A DNA stretch of 23,230 nucleotides, taken from assembly GCF_946220915.1 (NCBI RefSeq), contig NZ_CAMIHH010000048.1, positions 1-23,230 on the forward strand, written 5' to 3'. The DNA is from an uncultured Flavobacterium sp. Lineage in GTDB: Bacteria; Bacteroidota; Bacteroidia; Flavobacteriales; Flavobacteriaceae. This document shows positions 14,582 through 21,250 of this stretch, piece by piece (positions within the stretch are counted from its first letter, which is position 1; every line of letters starts with the position of its first letter). The position numbers and the translations under genes are program-made. The notes beneath the pieces were generated by a model, which saw only the letters and a list, made by a program, of their open reading frames with translations, was not told the origin of the DNA and searched no databases.

Positions 14582-14992
14582 ATGGAAGATCGGACAAAAA
14601 CTACACGAAATGAGCAGGAGGGTAATGCCAATGACGAAACATTACGTACCGGTTCCGTAAGCAACAATGACCTTATTGCACCAGGAGAAACATCCAATGA
14701 AGGCAAAGAGGCCGGAACGGATGATACTGATAAATACCTGGCGATGGAGCAGCCGGGAGTGACCTATACCCACGAAAGCCATCCTACGATGAATTCTGAC
14801 CATGCCGGGCTGAATCCCAATAATGCCGAAAGGCAATGGGATGATATGGGCGGCAATAGCAGGAACTCCGATGCGTTCAACCAGGATGATTACCTGCTTG
14901 ACGATAACATTGACCTCGACGAGGACCAGAACCAGTCCATATCCAGCGACGATGACGACTTTGAAGAAACCAACGAGCGCTATACCAATTAG
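14582..14992 (+). CDS. Acidic low-complexity protein, 136 residues
   Basis: Unrecognised protein with very few hydrophobic residues and many Asp, Asn, Glu, Ser and Thr. The C-terminal third is extremely acidic (DDYLLDDNIDLDEDQNQS, then SSDDDDFEETNERY). It contains no cysteine and few aromatic residues, so it is probably intrinsically disordered and cytoplasmic. A role as nucleic-acid mimic, chaperone client or stress protein cannot be decided. It follows the 63-residue gene by 18 bases and is closed by the terminator at 15016. Similar acidic disordered proteins are common but poorly described in Flavobacterium. Confidence 0.7.
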   Translation: MEDRTKTTRNEQEGNANDETLRTGSVSNNDLIAPGETSNEGKEAGTDDTDKYLAMEQPGVTYTHESHPTMNSDHAGLNPNNAERQWDDMGGNSRNSDAFNQDDYLLDDNIDLDEDQNQSISSDDDDFEETNERYTN

Positions 14993-15015
14993 CACCGGCA
15001 CATTATATATACACG

Positions 15016-15054
15016 ATCCCGGCACTTTGTACAAACTGCCGGGATTTTTATTTG
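15016..15054 (+). terminator. Intrinsic terminator after the acidic protein gene
   Basis: Nine-base-pair perfect stem ATCCCGGCA / TGCCGGGAT (15016-15024 and 15037-15045) followed by TTTTTATTT. The loop itself contains the palindrome TTTGTACAAA, extending the structure. It starts 23 bases past the stop at 14992. Confidence 0.85.
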
Positions 15055-15084
15055 CAAACGGCACCATTACATTGCGCGATTGCG

Positions 15085-15117
15085 GAAATTACCTGTTTTA
15101 CAAAAACAGGTAATTTC
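15085..15117. repeat. Perfect 15-base-pair dyad with 3-base loop
   Basis: GAAATTACCTGTTTT at 15085-15099 and its exact reverse complement at 15103-15117 flank ACA. No T tract follows on either strand, so it is not a normal terminator. It lies 61 bases before the first of the two 92-residue paralogues and may be an operator or an mRNA leader hairpin. Confidence 0.75.
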
Positions 15118-15177
15118 TACCTATGCAGGGTTACCGGCTTTACTGAAATTTACATCACTAAAATAAATGTTTTTGAT

Positions 15178-15456
15178 ATGGTAAATTTCTCCCCCGATGT
15201 ATTGAGGCACTCTGCCCAATGGACAACCGCTGAAGAAGCCTGCAGCACAATTACAGGTTTTCCCAACACTATTGTATTAGATGTAAACGAAGGCTACGAG
15301 GTGCTGCACTTTGTATGCCGTTACATGGCCCTGAGGGGCTGGTTTGCCGAAGCTATCTTCCAGGGCATAGAGTCGGCCATAAAAACCAGGCTCCCTTTTG
15401 GCGTTCGGACACACAAAGATGTTAAGGATTGGCTCGACAGTAATTACAGGAGGTAA
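15178..15456 (+). CDS. Hypothetical protein, 92 residues, tandem paralogue 1
   Basis: Unrecognised small protein and the first of a tandem pair. Conserved between the copies are ITGFP/IEGFP near residue 27, GYEVLHF (39-45), RYM (48-50), GW (54-55), IK-x-R-x-PFG-x-RTHK (68-80) and VKDWLDS ending RR (82-92). There is no signal peptide; the fold looks mixed alpha/beta. The ATG at 15178 makes it exactly 92 residues, the same as copy 2, which supports this start. A large dyad lies upstream. The final two Arg codons are AGGAGG before TAA, placing a Shine-Dalgarno-like sequence ten bases before the next gene. Function unknown. Confidence 0.75.
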   Translation: MVNFSPDVLRHSAQWTTAEEACSTITGFPNTIVLDVNEGYEVLHFVCRYMALRGWFAEAIFQGIESAIKTRLPFGVRTHKDVKDWLDSNYRR

Positions 15457-15463
15457 CTGTTGT

Positions 15464-15742
15464 ATGGCGAATTTTACAAAGGGCGACCTTAAGCAGGATT
15501 ATGCATGGAAAACAAAAGAAGAGCCGGCAAAAAAAATTGAAGGATTTCCCGCTGATGTTGTTTTGAATTGCAGCCAGGGATATGAGGTACTTCATTTCCT
15601 TAACCGCTACATGGACGACCTCGGGTGGGTGACAATAATTTCGTTCAATAATATCGAATTTATAATCAAGGCCCGCATGCCTTTTGGCAAACGCACCCAC
15701 AAAGAGGTGAAGGACTGGCTGGATAGCCTCCTGAGGAGGTAA
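15464..15742 (+). CDS. Hypothetical protein, 92 residues, tandem paralogue 2
   Basis: Second of the tandem pair. It aligns with copy 1 without gaps over all 92 residues and is identical at 48 (52%, counted by hand). The C-terminal half is most conserved (GYEVLHF, PFG-x-RTHK, VKDWLDS, RR); the first 24 residues differ most and are more basic here (FTKGDLKQDYAWKTKEE). It begins seven bases after the stop of copy 1, so the two are co-transcribed, and it is followed by a strong terminator at 15773. The equal lengths and kept motif point to a selected function, possibly a heterodimer, which is inference. Confidence 0.78.
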   Translation: MANFTKGDLKQDYAWKTKEEPAKKIEGFPADVVLNCSQGYEVLHFLNRYMDDLGWVTIISFNNIEFIIKARMPFGKRTHKEVKDWLDSLLRR

Positions 15743-15772
15743 AAATGTGTGTTTTTCTATTTGAGTGGACAG

Positions 15773-15800
15773 GCACGGCGAAAGCCGTGCTTTTCTGTTT
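15773..15800 (+). terminator. Intrinsic terminator after the tandem 92-residue genes
   Basis: Stem GCACGGC / GCCGTGC (15773-15779 and 15784-15790) closed by a stable GAAA tetraloop and followed by TTTTCTGTTT. It lies 30 bases past the stop at 15742. Confidence 0.88.
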
Positions 15801-15877
15801 ATATCTGCATGAAGGGGCAATTTAAGTTATTTTTTAAACTACTGAATTGTAACTATCACAGCAACCATATATGTTAT

Positions 15878-15894
15878 TTATTGATAATCAATAA
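15878..15894. promoter_or_regulatory. AT-rich palindrome upstream of the lysine-rich protein gene
   Basis: TTATTGAT-A-ATCAATAA is a perfect dyad with eight-base arms around a single central base, about 35 bases before the -33 element of the promoter at 15928. Its size and position fit a repressor or activator site, but in AT-rich DNA such palindromes also occur by chance. The rest of the 288-base gap (15743-16030) holds the preceding terminator, this site and the promoter. Confidence 0.35.
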
Positions 15895-15927
15895 TGTATG
15901 TCCGTTTTTATACAAGAAAACTTAACA

Positions 15928-15956
15928 TTGGGCAATGATTTAATTACTTAATTTTG
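15928..15956 (+). promoter_or_regulatory. Promoter of the lysine-rich protein gene
   Basis: TTG at 15928-15930, an 18-base spacer, then TAATTTTG at 15949-15956, a complete match to the Bacteroidetes -33/-7 pattern. The predicted start near 15960 gives a leader of about 70 AT-rich bases, the longest in this window and in contrast to the very short leaders of other genes. Confidence 0.7.
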
Positions 15957-16030
15957 TTAACTATTAATTTACAATGAATTAATGTTAATATCATAAAAGG
16001 AACAAGCATCTATAATCAAATAAAATAAGT

Positions 16031-16504
16031 ATGAGACAGCCTACTAAAAAAGCCGAAGAAAACCAGGAAGAAAACATTACAGAAAATACGCTGCCAGTTA
16101 CAGCGGCCACTGCTGAAACTGAAGCTGCCCCTGTGGAAGTTCCGGCGGAGGAAAAGCCAAAACCGGTTCGCAAGCCAAGGGCTACTCCGGTAAAAGCTGC
16201 TGCTGATGCTCCGGCTGCCAACGTACCTGCCACCGAAAATGAATCTCCTGCTACCGAAACGCCCGCTGTTGAAGAAAAGCCTGAGACCACTGCCGAAGAG
16301 GTAACCGAAATTGTACCAGCGGTTAAGAAAAAGAAAAAAGAGAAGTCAGGGAAAAAAGACAAGTCCAAAAAGGACAAGAAAAAGAAGAAAGCCAGGAAGA
16401 AGGCAAAAGCCAAAAAGCAAAAGGCAAAAGATAAGGCCAAAGCTAAAAAGAAAGAGAAGAAAAAAGCCAAAGCTAAAAAGAAAGCTAAGGGAAAGAAAAA
16501 GTAA
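16031..16504 (+). CDS. Histone-H1-like protein with lysine-rich tail
   Basis: 157-residue low-complexity protein in two parts. Residues 1-98 are rich in Ala, Pro, Glu, Thr and Val with a basic patch PKPVRKPRATPVKAAA (about 43-58). Residues 99-157 are about two-thirds lysine with alanine, in KAKAKK-type repeats (39 Lys of 59). The tail resembles eukaryotic H1 C-termini and bacterial Hc1-like or AlgP-like DNA-binding proteins. A role in nucleoid compaction or RNA binding is inferred from composition only. Its own promoter and terminator make it monocistronic. The A-rich tail codons (AAA, AAG, GCC/GCT) could also be prone to length variation. Confidence 0.8.
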   Translation: MRQPTKKAEENQEENITENTLPVTAATAETEAAPVEVPAEEKPKPVRKPRATPVKAAADAPAANVPATENESPATETPAVEEKPETTAEEVTEIVPAVKKKKKEKSGKKDKSKKDKKKKKARKKAKAKKQKAKDKAKAKKKEKKKAKAKKKAKGKKK

Positions 16505-16511
16505 TTGTATG

Positions 16512-16538
16512 AGCGGGGTTTATTGCCCCGCTTTTTAT
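16512..16538 (+). terminator. Intrinsic terminator after the lysine-rich protein gene
   Basis: Stem AGCGGGG / CCCCGCT (16512-16518 and 16526-16532) with a seven-base loop, followed directly by TTTTTAT. It begins eight bases after the stop at 16504 and separates this gene from the pabB operon. Confidence 0.88.
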
Positions 16539-16581
16539 ATGGAAAAAATAGCCGGATATTTTATCGTAGCGGCTAATTAGG

Positions 16582-16589
16582 TATTTTTG
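16582..16589 (+). promoter_or_regulatory. Putative -7 element of the pabB-tilS-dsbD operon
   Basis: TATTTTTG, a perfect TAnnTTTG match. Transcription would start near 16593, some 16 bases before the UUG start of pabB at 16609. No TTG at the -33 distance was found. Confidence 0.5.
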
Positions 16590-16608
16590 AGCGCTAAAAT
16601 ATCCCCGA

Positions 16609-17901
16609 TTGAGAACTTCGCTTACATTTACCCTGCCGGACCTGCCCAAGTTTAAAAAGCAGCTGCTCCATTGGGCCCAACAGTTCAGGGAAGTGGTGTT
16701 TCTGGACAGCAACCACTACAGGCAGCCCTATGCGTACTATGATGCCGTACTTGCTGTTGATGCGCTTACCTCTGTTAAAACAAGCTGCCATGGCGGTTTT
16801 GATGCGCTGTCTGAATACCAGCAAATTACTAAAGACTGGCTGTTTGGTTATCTTACCTACGACCTGAAAAACGATACCGAAAACCTGGGTTCAGGAAATT
16901 TTGACGGCCTTGCCTTTCCGGACCTGTTTTTCTTCCAGCCGAAAAAACTGTTTTTGCTTAAAGGCAATATTCTGGAGGTGCAGTATTTACATGTATGCGA
17001 TGATGAGATCGGTTTTGATTTTCAGCAAATTATCAATTGCGAAATCGAGCCGCCAGCAGGCAGCCCCCGGCCAATAATTATACGACAGCGCATTCCTGAA
17101 GAAAGCTATCTTGATAAGGTAGGGCAGATGCTGGCGCACATTCGCCGGGGCGATATTTACGAGGCGAACTTTTGCATGGAATTTTATGCAGAGGATGCTG
17201 TTATCGACCCTCCGGCCATATACGAAAAGCTGAACGCCATATCTGCACCCCCATTTGCCGTTTACTTTAAAAACCACAGGCATTACCTGATGTCGGCCTC
17301 GCCAGAGCGGTACCTGCGGAAGGAAGGGAACAGGATCATTTCGCAGCCGATAAAAGGAACAGCCGGCCGGAGCACTGACCCGGCAAAAGATGATGCCCTA
17401 AAACTGGCGCTTGCAGCCAATGAAAAGGAACGCTCCGAGAATATCATGATCGTCGACCTGGTACGTAACGACCTTTCCCGCACTGCGGCAAAAGGATCGG
17501 TAGCGGTAGAGGAACTGTGCGGGACCTATACCTTTAAGCAGGTACACCACCTCATCTCTACAGTGGTTTCCCATTTGCAGGAAGGTGTAGCCCCGGTTGA
17601 TGCGATCAGGACCACTTATCCGATGGGAAGCATGACGGGCGCCCCAAAAATATCGGCCATGCAGATCATTGAGAAGCTGGAGGAGACCAAACGCGGCCTT
17701 TATAGCGGTACGGTTGGCTATTTTACCCCCGATGGCGATTTCGATTTTAATGTGGTGATACGGAGCATACTCTATAATGCCGATGCTAAGTATGCATCTT
17801 TTTCGGTAGGAAGTGCAATAACATCCAGGGCGAGTCCGGAACAGGAATATGAAGAGTGCCTTTTGAAGGCCAGGGCGATGAGGCAGGTTTTGGAAGGCTA
17901 A
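16609..17901 (+). CDS. pabB: Aminodeoxychorismate synthase component I (chorismate-binding enzyme)
   Basis: 430-residue chorismate-utilising enzyme, predicted to make 4-amino-4-deoxychorismate for folate synthesis. Family motifs are complete: RRGDIYEANF, SPERYL, QPIKGTAGRS, ENIMIVDLVRNDLSR, YPMGSMTGAPK and SGTVGYFTPDGDFDFNV. The lysine in PIKGT (K249) is the catalytic residue typical of PabB; anthranilate synthases have PIAGT, so I favour pabB over trpE. No glutaminase subunit (pabA) adjoins it. The start is unusual: an in-frame stop lies at 16588-16590, and the only usual initiation codon after it and before conserved sequence is TTG at 16609. First gene of an operon with tilS and dsbD. Confidence 0.9.
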   Translation: MRTSLTFTLPDLPKFKKQLLHWAQQFREVVFLDSNHYRQPYAYYDAVLAVDALTSVKTSCHGGFDALSEYQQITKDWLFGYLTYDLKNDTENLGSGNFDGLAFPDLFFFQPKKLFLLKGNILEVQYLHVCDDEIGFDFQQIINCEIEPPAGSPRPIIIRQRIPEESYLDKVGQMLAHIRRGDIYEANFCMEFYAEDAVIDPPAIYEKLNAISAPPFAVYFKNHRHYLMSASPERYLRKEGNRIISQPIKGTAGRSTDPAKDDALKLALAANEKERSENIMIVDLVRNDLSRTAAKGSVAVEELCGTYTFKQVHHLISTVVSHLQEGVAPVDAIRTTYPMGSMTGAPKISAMQIIEKLEETKRGLYSGTVGYFTPDGDFDFNVVIRSILYNADAKYASFSVGSAITSRASPEQEYEECLLKARAMRQVLEG

Positions 17902-17918
17902 AAATGCCAAAAATTCCT

Positions 17919-17926
17919 TACTTTTG
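17919..17926 (+). promoter_or_regulatory. Putative internal -7 element before tilS, leaderless
   Basis: TACTTTTG, a TAnnTTTG match ending three bases before the ATG at 17930. If used, transcription would begin at about the A of the start codon. The nearest TTG upstream is 26 bases away, outside the usual spacing, so tilS may instead rely on read-through from pabB. Confidence 0.35.
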
Positions 17927-17929
17927 GGA

Positions 17930-19240
17930 ATGCTTTCGAAATTCAGGGAACACGTTAATGGCAATTTACCTTTTCTTCACGAAAAGAAACTCCTGCTTGC
18001 GGTATCGGGAGGTCTCGATAGTATGGTGTTAACGCACCTTTTTCAGCAGCTAAGCCATGCCATCTCGATTGCGCATTGCAATTTTAACCTGCGGGGCAAC
18101 GAAAGTGATGGCGATGAGGCCTTTGTGACGGATTATGCAAAAGCAAACGGCATACAGCTGCATACAGCCCGTTTTGATACAGCACTGTATGCTTCAGACC
18201 ATAAGCTATCCATTCAGGTTGCGGCCCGGCAGCTGCGCTACGAATGGTTTAAAGGCCATTTAGGCCAGAATGGCATGGACTACGTGCTCACGGCGCACCA
18301 CCTTGATGATTCGCTGGAAACTTTTTTAATCAACCTTACACGAGGCACTGGCCTGGAAGGGCTGTTGGGCATACCACAGCAAAATGGTAAAATTATACGT
18401 CCGCTGCTCCCGTTTACCCGCGATGAAATACTGGGCTATGCTAAAGAAAAGGGCCTACACTGGCGTGAGGACAGCAGTAATGCTTCGGATAAATACCTGC
18501 GCAACAAGCTTCGGCACGATATTGTCCCGGCGCTGAAAGAGCTTAACCCATCATTTTCAGGGTCGTTCAGGCAAACGCTCATAAGCCTGCAACAGGCGCA
18601 GTCGATAATGCAGGATGCTTCGGTATTGGTTTATAAACAGGTTGTCTCGGAAATGGAAAACCAAAAGCATATAAACATTTCACAGCTCAGGCGGCTACCC
18701 AATCACAACGCCTACCTGTACCAGTGGCTAAGCCCGTTTGGGTTTACTGCTTGGGAAGATATTTATGCCCTTGCAGATGCACAATCGGGAAAGTATATCA
18801 CGTCGCCAGGTTTCAGGCTACTGAAAGACAGGGAAGCGCTAATACTGGAACCACTTGCGCCCAGCGAAAAAGCTATTTTTGAAATTAGCGAAGGGCTTCA
18901 ACAGATTGATGACCCGGTAAGCATCCACCTGTCGATTGTTCAAACAATTAATAAAATTGCAACAAAAAAATCTATTTTTGTTGATAATCAATTAATAAAT
19001 TACCCGTTAATTCTTCGTAAATGGCAGGAAGGTGATTATTTTTGCCCTGCCGGTATGAAGGGGCAGGGCAAAAAAGTGTCCAAGTATTTCAAGGATGAGA
19101 AGTTCTCCCTTGGCGAAAAGGAAAACACCTGGCTGCTTTGTTCGGGCAACGACATCATATGGATTGTTGGCCATCGCGCCGATGAGCGTTTTAAAGTGAG
19201 GGAAACAACAAACACAATTTTAAAAATAGAAGTTTTATAA
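17930..19240 (+). CDS. tilS: tRNA(Ile)-lysidine synthase TilS
   Basis: 436-residue essential tRNA-modifying enzyme that attaches lysine to C34 of the CAU anticodon of tRNA-Ile using ATP, changing both decoding and charging. The PP-loop ATP motif SGGLDS is at residues 26-31, followed by HCNFNLRGNESDGDE, TAHHLDDSLET, and DSSNASDKYLRNKLRHDIVP, all conserved in TilS. The C-terminal region (about 360-436) carries the substrate-binding domain with GDYFCPAGMKGQGKKVSKYF. The ATG at 17930 is preferred to the TTG at 17924, which overlaps a -7 box. It lies 28 bases after pabB and two bases before dsbD. Confidence 0.95.
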   Translation: MLSKFREHVNGNLPFLHEKKLLLAVSGGLDSMVLTHLFQQLSHAISIAHCNFNLRGNESDGDEAFVTDYAKANGIQLHTARFDTALYASDHKLSIQVAARQLRYEWFKGHLGQNGMDYVLTAHHLDDSLETFLINLTRGTGLEGLLGIPQQNGKIIRPLLPFTRDEILGYAKEKGLHWREDSSNASDKYLRNKLRHDIVPALKELNPSFSGSFRQTLISLQQAQSIMQDASVLVYKQVVSEMENQKHINISQLRRLPNHNAYLYQWLSPFGFTAWEDIYALADAQSGKYITSPGFRLLKDREALILEPLAPSEKAIFEISEGLQQIDDPVSIHLSIVQTINKIATKKSIFVDNQLINYPLILRKWQEGDYFCPAGMKGQGKKVSKYFKDEKFSLGEKENTWLLCSGNDIIWIVGHRADERFKVRETTNTILKIEVL

Positions 19241-19242
19241 TA

Positions 19243-21219
19243 ATGAGAAAATTAGCATTCACCTTATTCCTGCTGTTTGCCTTTGCAGCATCTTGGGGCC
19301 AGGCACCGGAAAACCACCCGGTAAAATGGAGCTCAAAGATCGAGAAGAAATCGGATACCGAATATATTATTACCCTCGATGGCGTGATTGAGGACAAATG
19401 GCACGTGTATTCCCAATTTACCCCCGAAGGCGGTGCGCTTCCGCTGGAAATTACCTTTAATAATGATAAGGGCAATTTCGAGGCCGTGGGCAAAGCGGAA
19501 GAAAGCAAGTATGAGAAGGCTTTTAATGAAACCTTTGGTGTAGATGAATATTTCTGGAGCCATAACGTACAGCTAAAACAAACGATAAAAACCACTAATC
19601 CGGGCAACAGCCTCGTGCAGCTCGATTTGTTTTACCAGGTTTGCAAGGAGGTTTGCATACAGGGCAATTTCTTTTTTGAGTACGACCTGAAAAGCCTTTC
19701 GGCAAAAGAAGTAAAGACCTTTGGAGACCCGGCTGCGGCCAAATCCGAAACCCCAAAAAAAGCTGGGGAGGTTAAGCCTGCCTCCGCACCAAAAAAGGCT
19801 AAGGAAGGAGATAAGGGAGTGATGACCATTTTCTTCCTGGCATTCTTTTCCGGGTTTGCAGCTTTGCTCACCCCGTGCGTTTTCCCGATGATCCCAATGA
19901 CGGTAAGCGTGTTTACCAAAGCAAGTAAAACAAGGAGTGCCGGCATTCGCAATGCAATCTTTTTTGGGTTGTCGATCATTATCATATACGTATTGCTGGG
20001 ATCGCTGGTTACAGCCGTTTTTGGTGCCGACTCGCTAAACGTCCTGTCGACCAATGTATGGTTCAATATCATATTCTTTATACTGCTCGTATTTTTTGCG
20101 GTATCGTTCCTGGGAGCCTTCGAGATAATGCTGCCCAACTCATGGGCCAACAAAGTGGACCGCCAGGCTGACAGGGGTGGTTTTGTAGGCATATTGTTCA
20201 TGGCCCTTGCCCTGGCCATTGTATCGTTTTCATGTACCGGCCCAATTGTAGGTACCCTGCTGGTTGAAGCGGCCTCAAAAGGCGGCATTGCACCTGTAGT
20301 AGGCATGGTGGGTTTTTCGCTGGCACTGGCACTGCCGTTCATGCTTTTTGCCATGTTCCCGGGCTGGATGAATTCATTGCCAAAATCGGGCGGATGGCTC
20401 AATACGGTAAAAGTTTCCCTTGGTTTCCTGGAACTGGCACTCGCTTTTAAATTCCTTTCCAAAGCCGATCTTGTTACCCAGTCGCACCTGTTGGAACGCG
20501 AGATATTCCTGGTGCTCTGGATCGCAATATTTGGTGCCTGGGCGCTTTACCTTTTCGGTAAGCTGGTACTGCCGCACGATACTCCCGTATCTTACATATC
20601 TGTCGGGAGGCTGCTCACGGGATTGGTTGTGCTTTCTTTTACCATTTATCTTATACCCGGCCTCTGGGGTGCGCCGCTAAAACTGATAAGCGGTTTCCCG
20701 CCGCCATTGCGCTATAGCGAAAGTCCGGATGGTGTGGGTAAAAGCCCTAATAGCGGTTCCCTGCCTGAAGGCGCTAAAATGATTGGCGATAATATTATGG
20801 CATTTGAAGATTATGACAGGGGCCTTGCTTATGCAAAAGAAGTAGGCAAGCCTGTGATGATCGACTTTACAGGATATGGCTGCGAAAACTGCCGTAAGAT
20901 GGAAGACAATGTATGGTCGGATGACCGTATACACAGCATATTGAAGGATGAGGTTGTACTTGTATCGCTGTACGTTGATGCGAAGGAGCCTCTCCCGGAA
21001 GCACAACAATACAGGTCTGAAACCACAGGAAGGAAAGTAAAGACCGTGGGCAATAAGTGGTTTGACTTCCAGGTTAAAAAATATGGCGCTGCCGCACAGC
21101 CGCTCTATGTAATCATTGACCATGAAGAAAACAGCCTGAACGAGCCTGTAGGATATACTCCTGATGTTGAAGAATACCTGCAATGGCTGAAGGAAGGCAT
21201 ATCAAAATTCAACAAGTAA
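19243..21219 (+). CDS. dsbD: DsbD-type thiol:disulfide interchange protein
   Basis: 658-residue inner-membrane protein predicted to carry electrons from cytoplasmic thioredoxin to periplasmic thiol proteins. Three modules are visible. After a signal peptide (MRKLAFTLFLLFAFAASWGQ), a periplasmic immunoglobulin-like domain to ~160 has cysteines C134 and C138. A multi-helix CcdA-like core (~190-480) has C212 in LTPCVFPMIP and C331 in SFSCTGPI. A C-terminal thioredoxin-fold domain (~520-650) has C547-x-x-C550 in TGYGCENCRKME. A linker rich in Pro, Lys and Ala (~165-190) joins the first two. Third gene of the pabB-tilS operon, two bases after the tilS stop, closed by a terminator. Symbol by domain layout. 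Confidence 0.88.
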   Translation: MRKLAFTLFLLFAFAASWGQAPENHPVKWSSKIEKKSDTEYIITLDGVIEDKWHVYSQFTPEGGALPLEITFNNDKGNFEAVGKAEESKYEKAFNETFGVDEYFWSHNVQLKQTIKTTNPGNSLVQLDLFYQVCKEVCIQGNFFFEYDLKSLSAKEVKTFGDPAAAKSETPKKAGEVKPASAPKKAKEGDKGVMTIFFLAFFSGFAALLTPCVFPMIPMTVSVFTKASKTRSAGIRNAIFFGLSIIIIYVLLGSLVTAVFGADSLNVLSTNVWFNIIFFILLVFFAVSFLGAFEIMLPNSWANKVDRQADRGGFVGILFMALALAIVSFSCTGPIVGTLLVEAASKGGIAPVVGMVGFSLALALPFMLFAMFPGWMNSLPKSGGWLNTVKVSLGFLELALAFKFLSKADLVTQSHLLEREIFLVLWIAIFGAWALYLFGKLVLPHDTPVSYISVGRLLTGLVVLSFTIYLIPGLWGAPLKLISGFPPPLRYSESPDGVGKSPNSGSLPEGAKMIGDNIMAFEDYDRGLAYAKEVGKPVMIDFTGYGCENCRKMEDNVWSDDRIHSILKDEVVLVSLYVDAKEPLPEAQQYRSETTGRKVKTVGNKWFDFQVKKYGAAAQPLYVIIDHEENSLNEPVGYTPDVEEYLQWLKEGISKFNK

Positions 21220-21224
21220 ATGGG

Positions 21225-21250
21225 AGGGCGCTGATGAAGCGCCCTTTTTT
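21225..21250 (+). terminator. Intrinsic terminator of the pabB-tilS-dsbD operon
   Basis: Stem AGGGCGC / GCGCCCT (21225-21231 and 21239-21245) with a seven-base loop, followed by a run of T (21245-21250). It lies six bases past the dsbD stop; its T tract touches the stop codon of the convergent reductase gene. There is no T tract on the minus strand. Confidence 0.88.

Noticed and set aside
15745..15825. 26-codon frame starting just after AGGAGGTAAAA downstream of the second 92-residue gene
   Set aside because: It reads straight through the GAAA-loop terminator at 15773-15800 and has no protein-like features; the ribosome-site look comes from the Arg codons of the previous gene.
15991..16470. 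Long antisense frame opposite the lysine-rich gene, rich in Phe, Ser and Ala
   Set aside because: It is the mirror of the AAG/AAA and GCC codons on the plus strand; the plus frame has promoter, start and terminator.
19632..20462. 276-residue open frame on the minus strand opposite dsbD
   Set aside because: It covers the membrane core and linker of DsbD in reverse and lacks family motifs; the sense frame is unambiguous.
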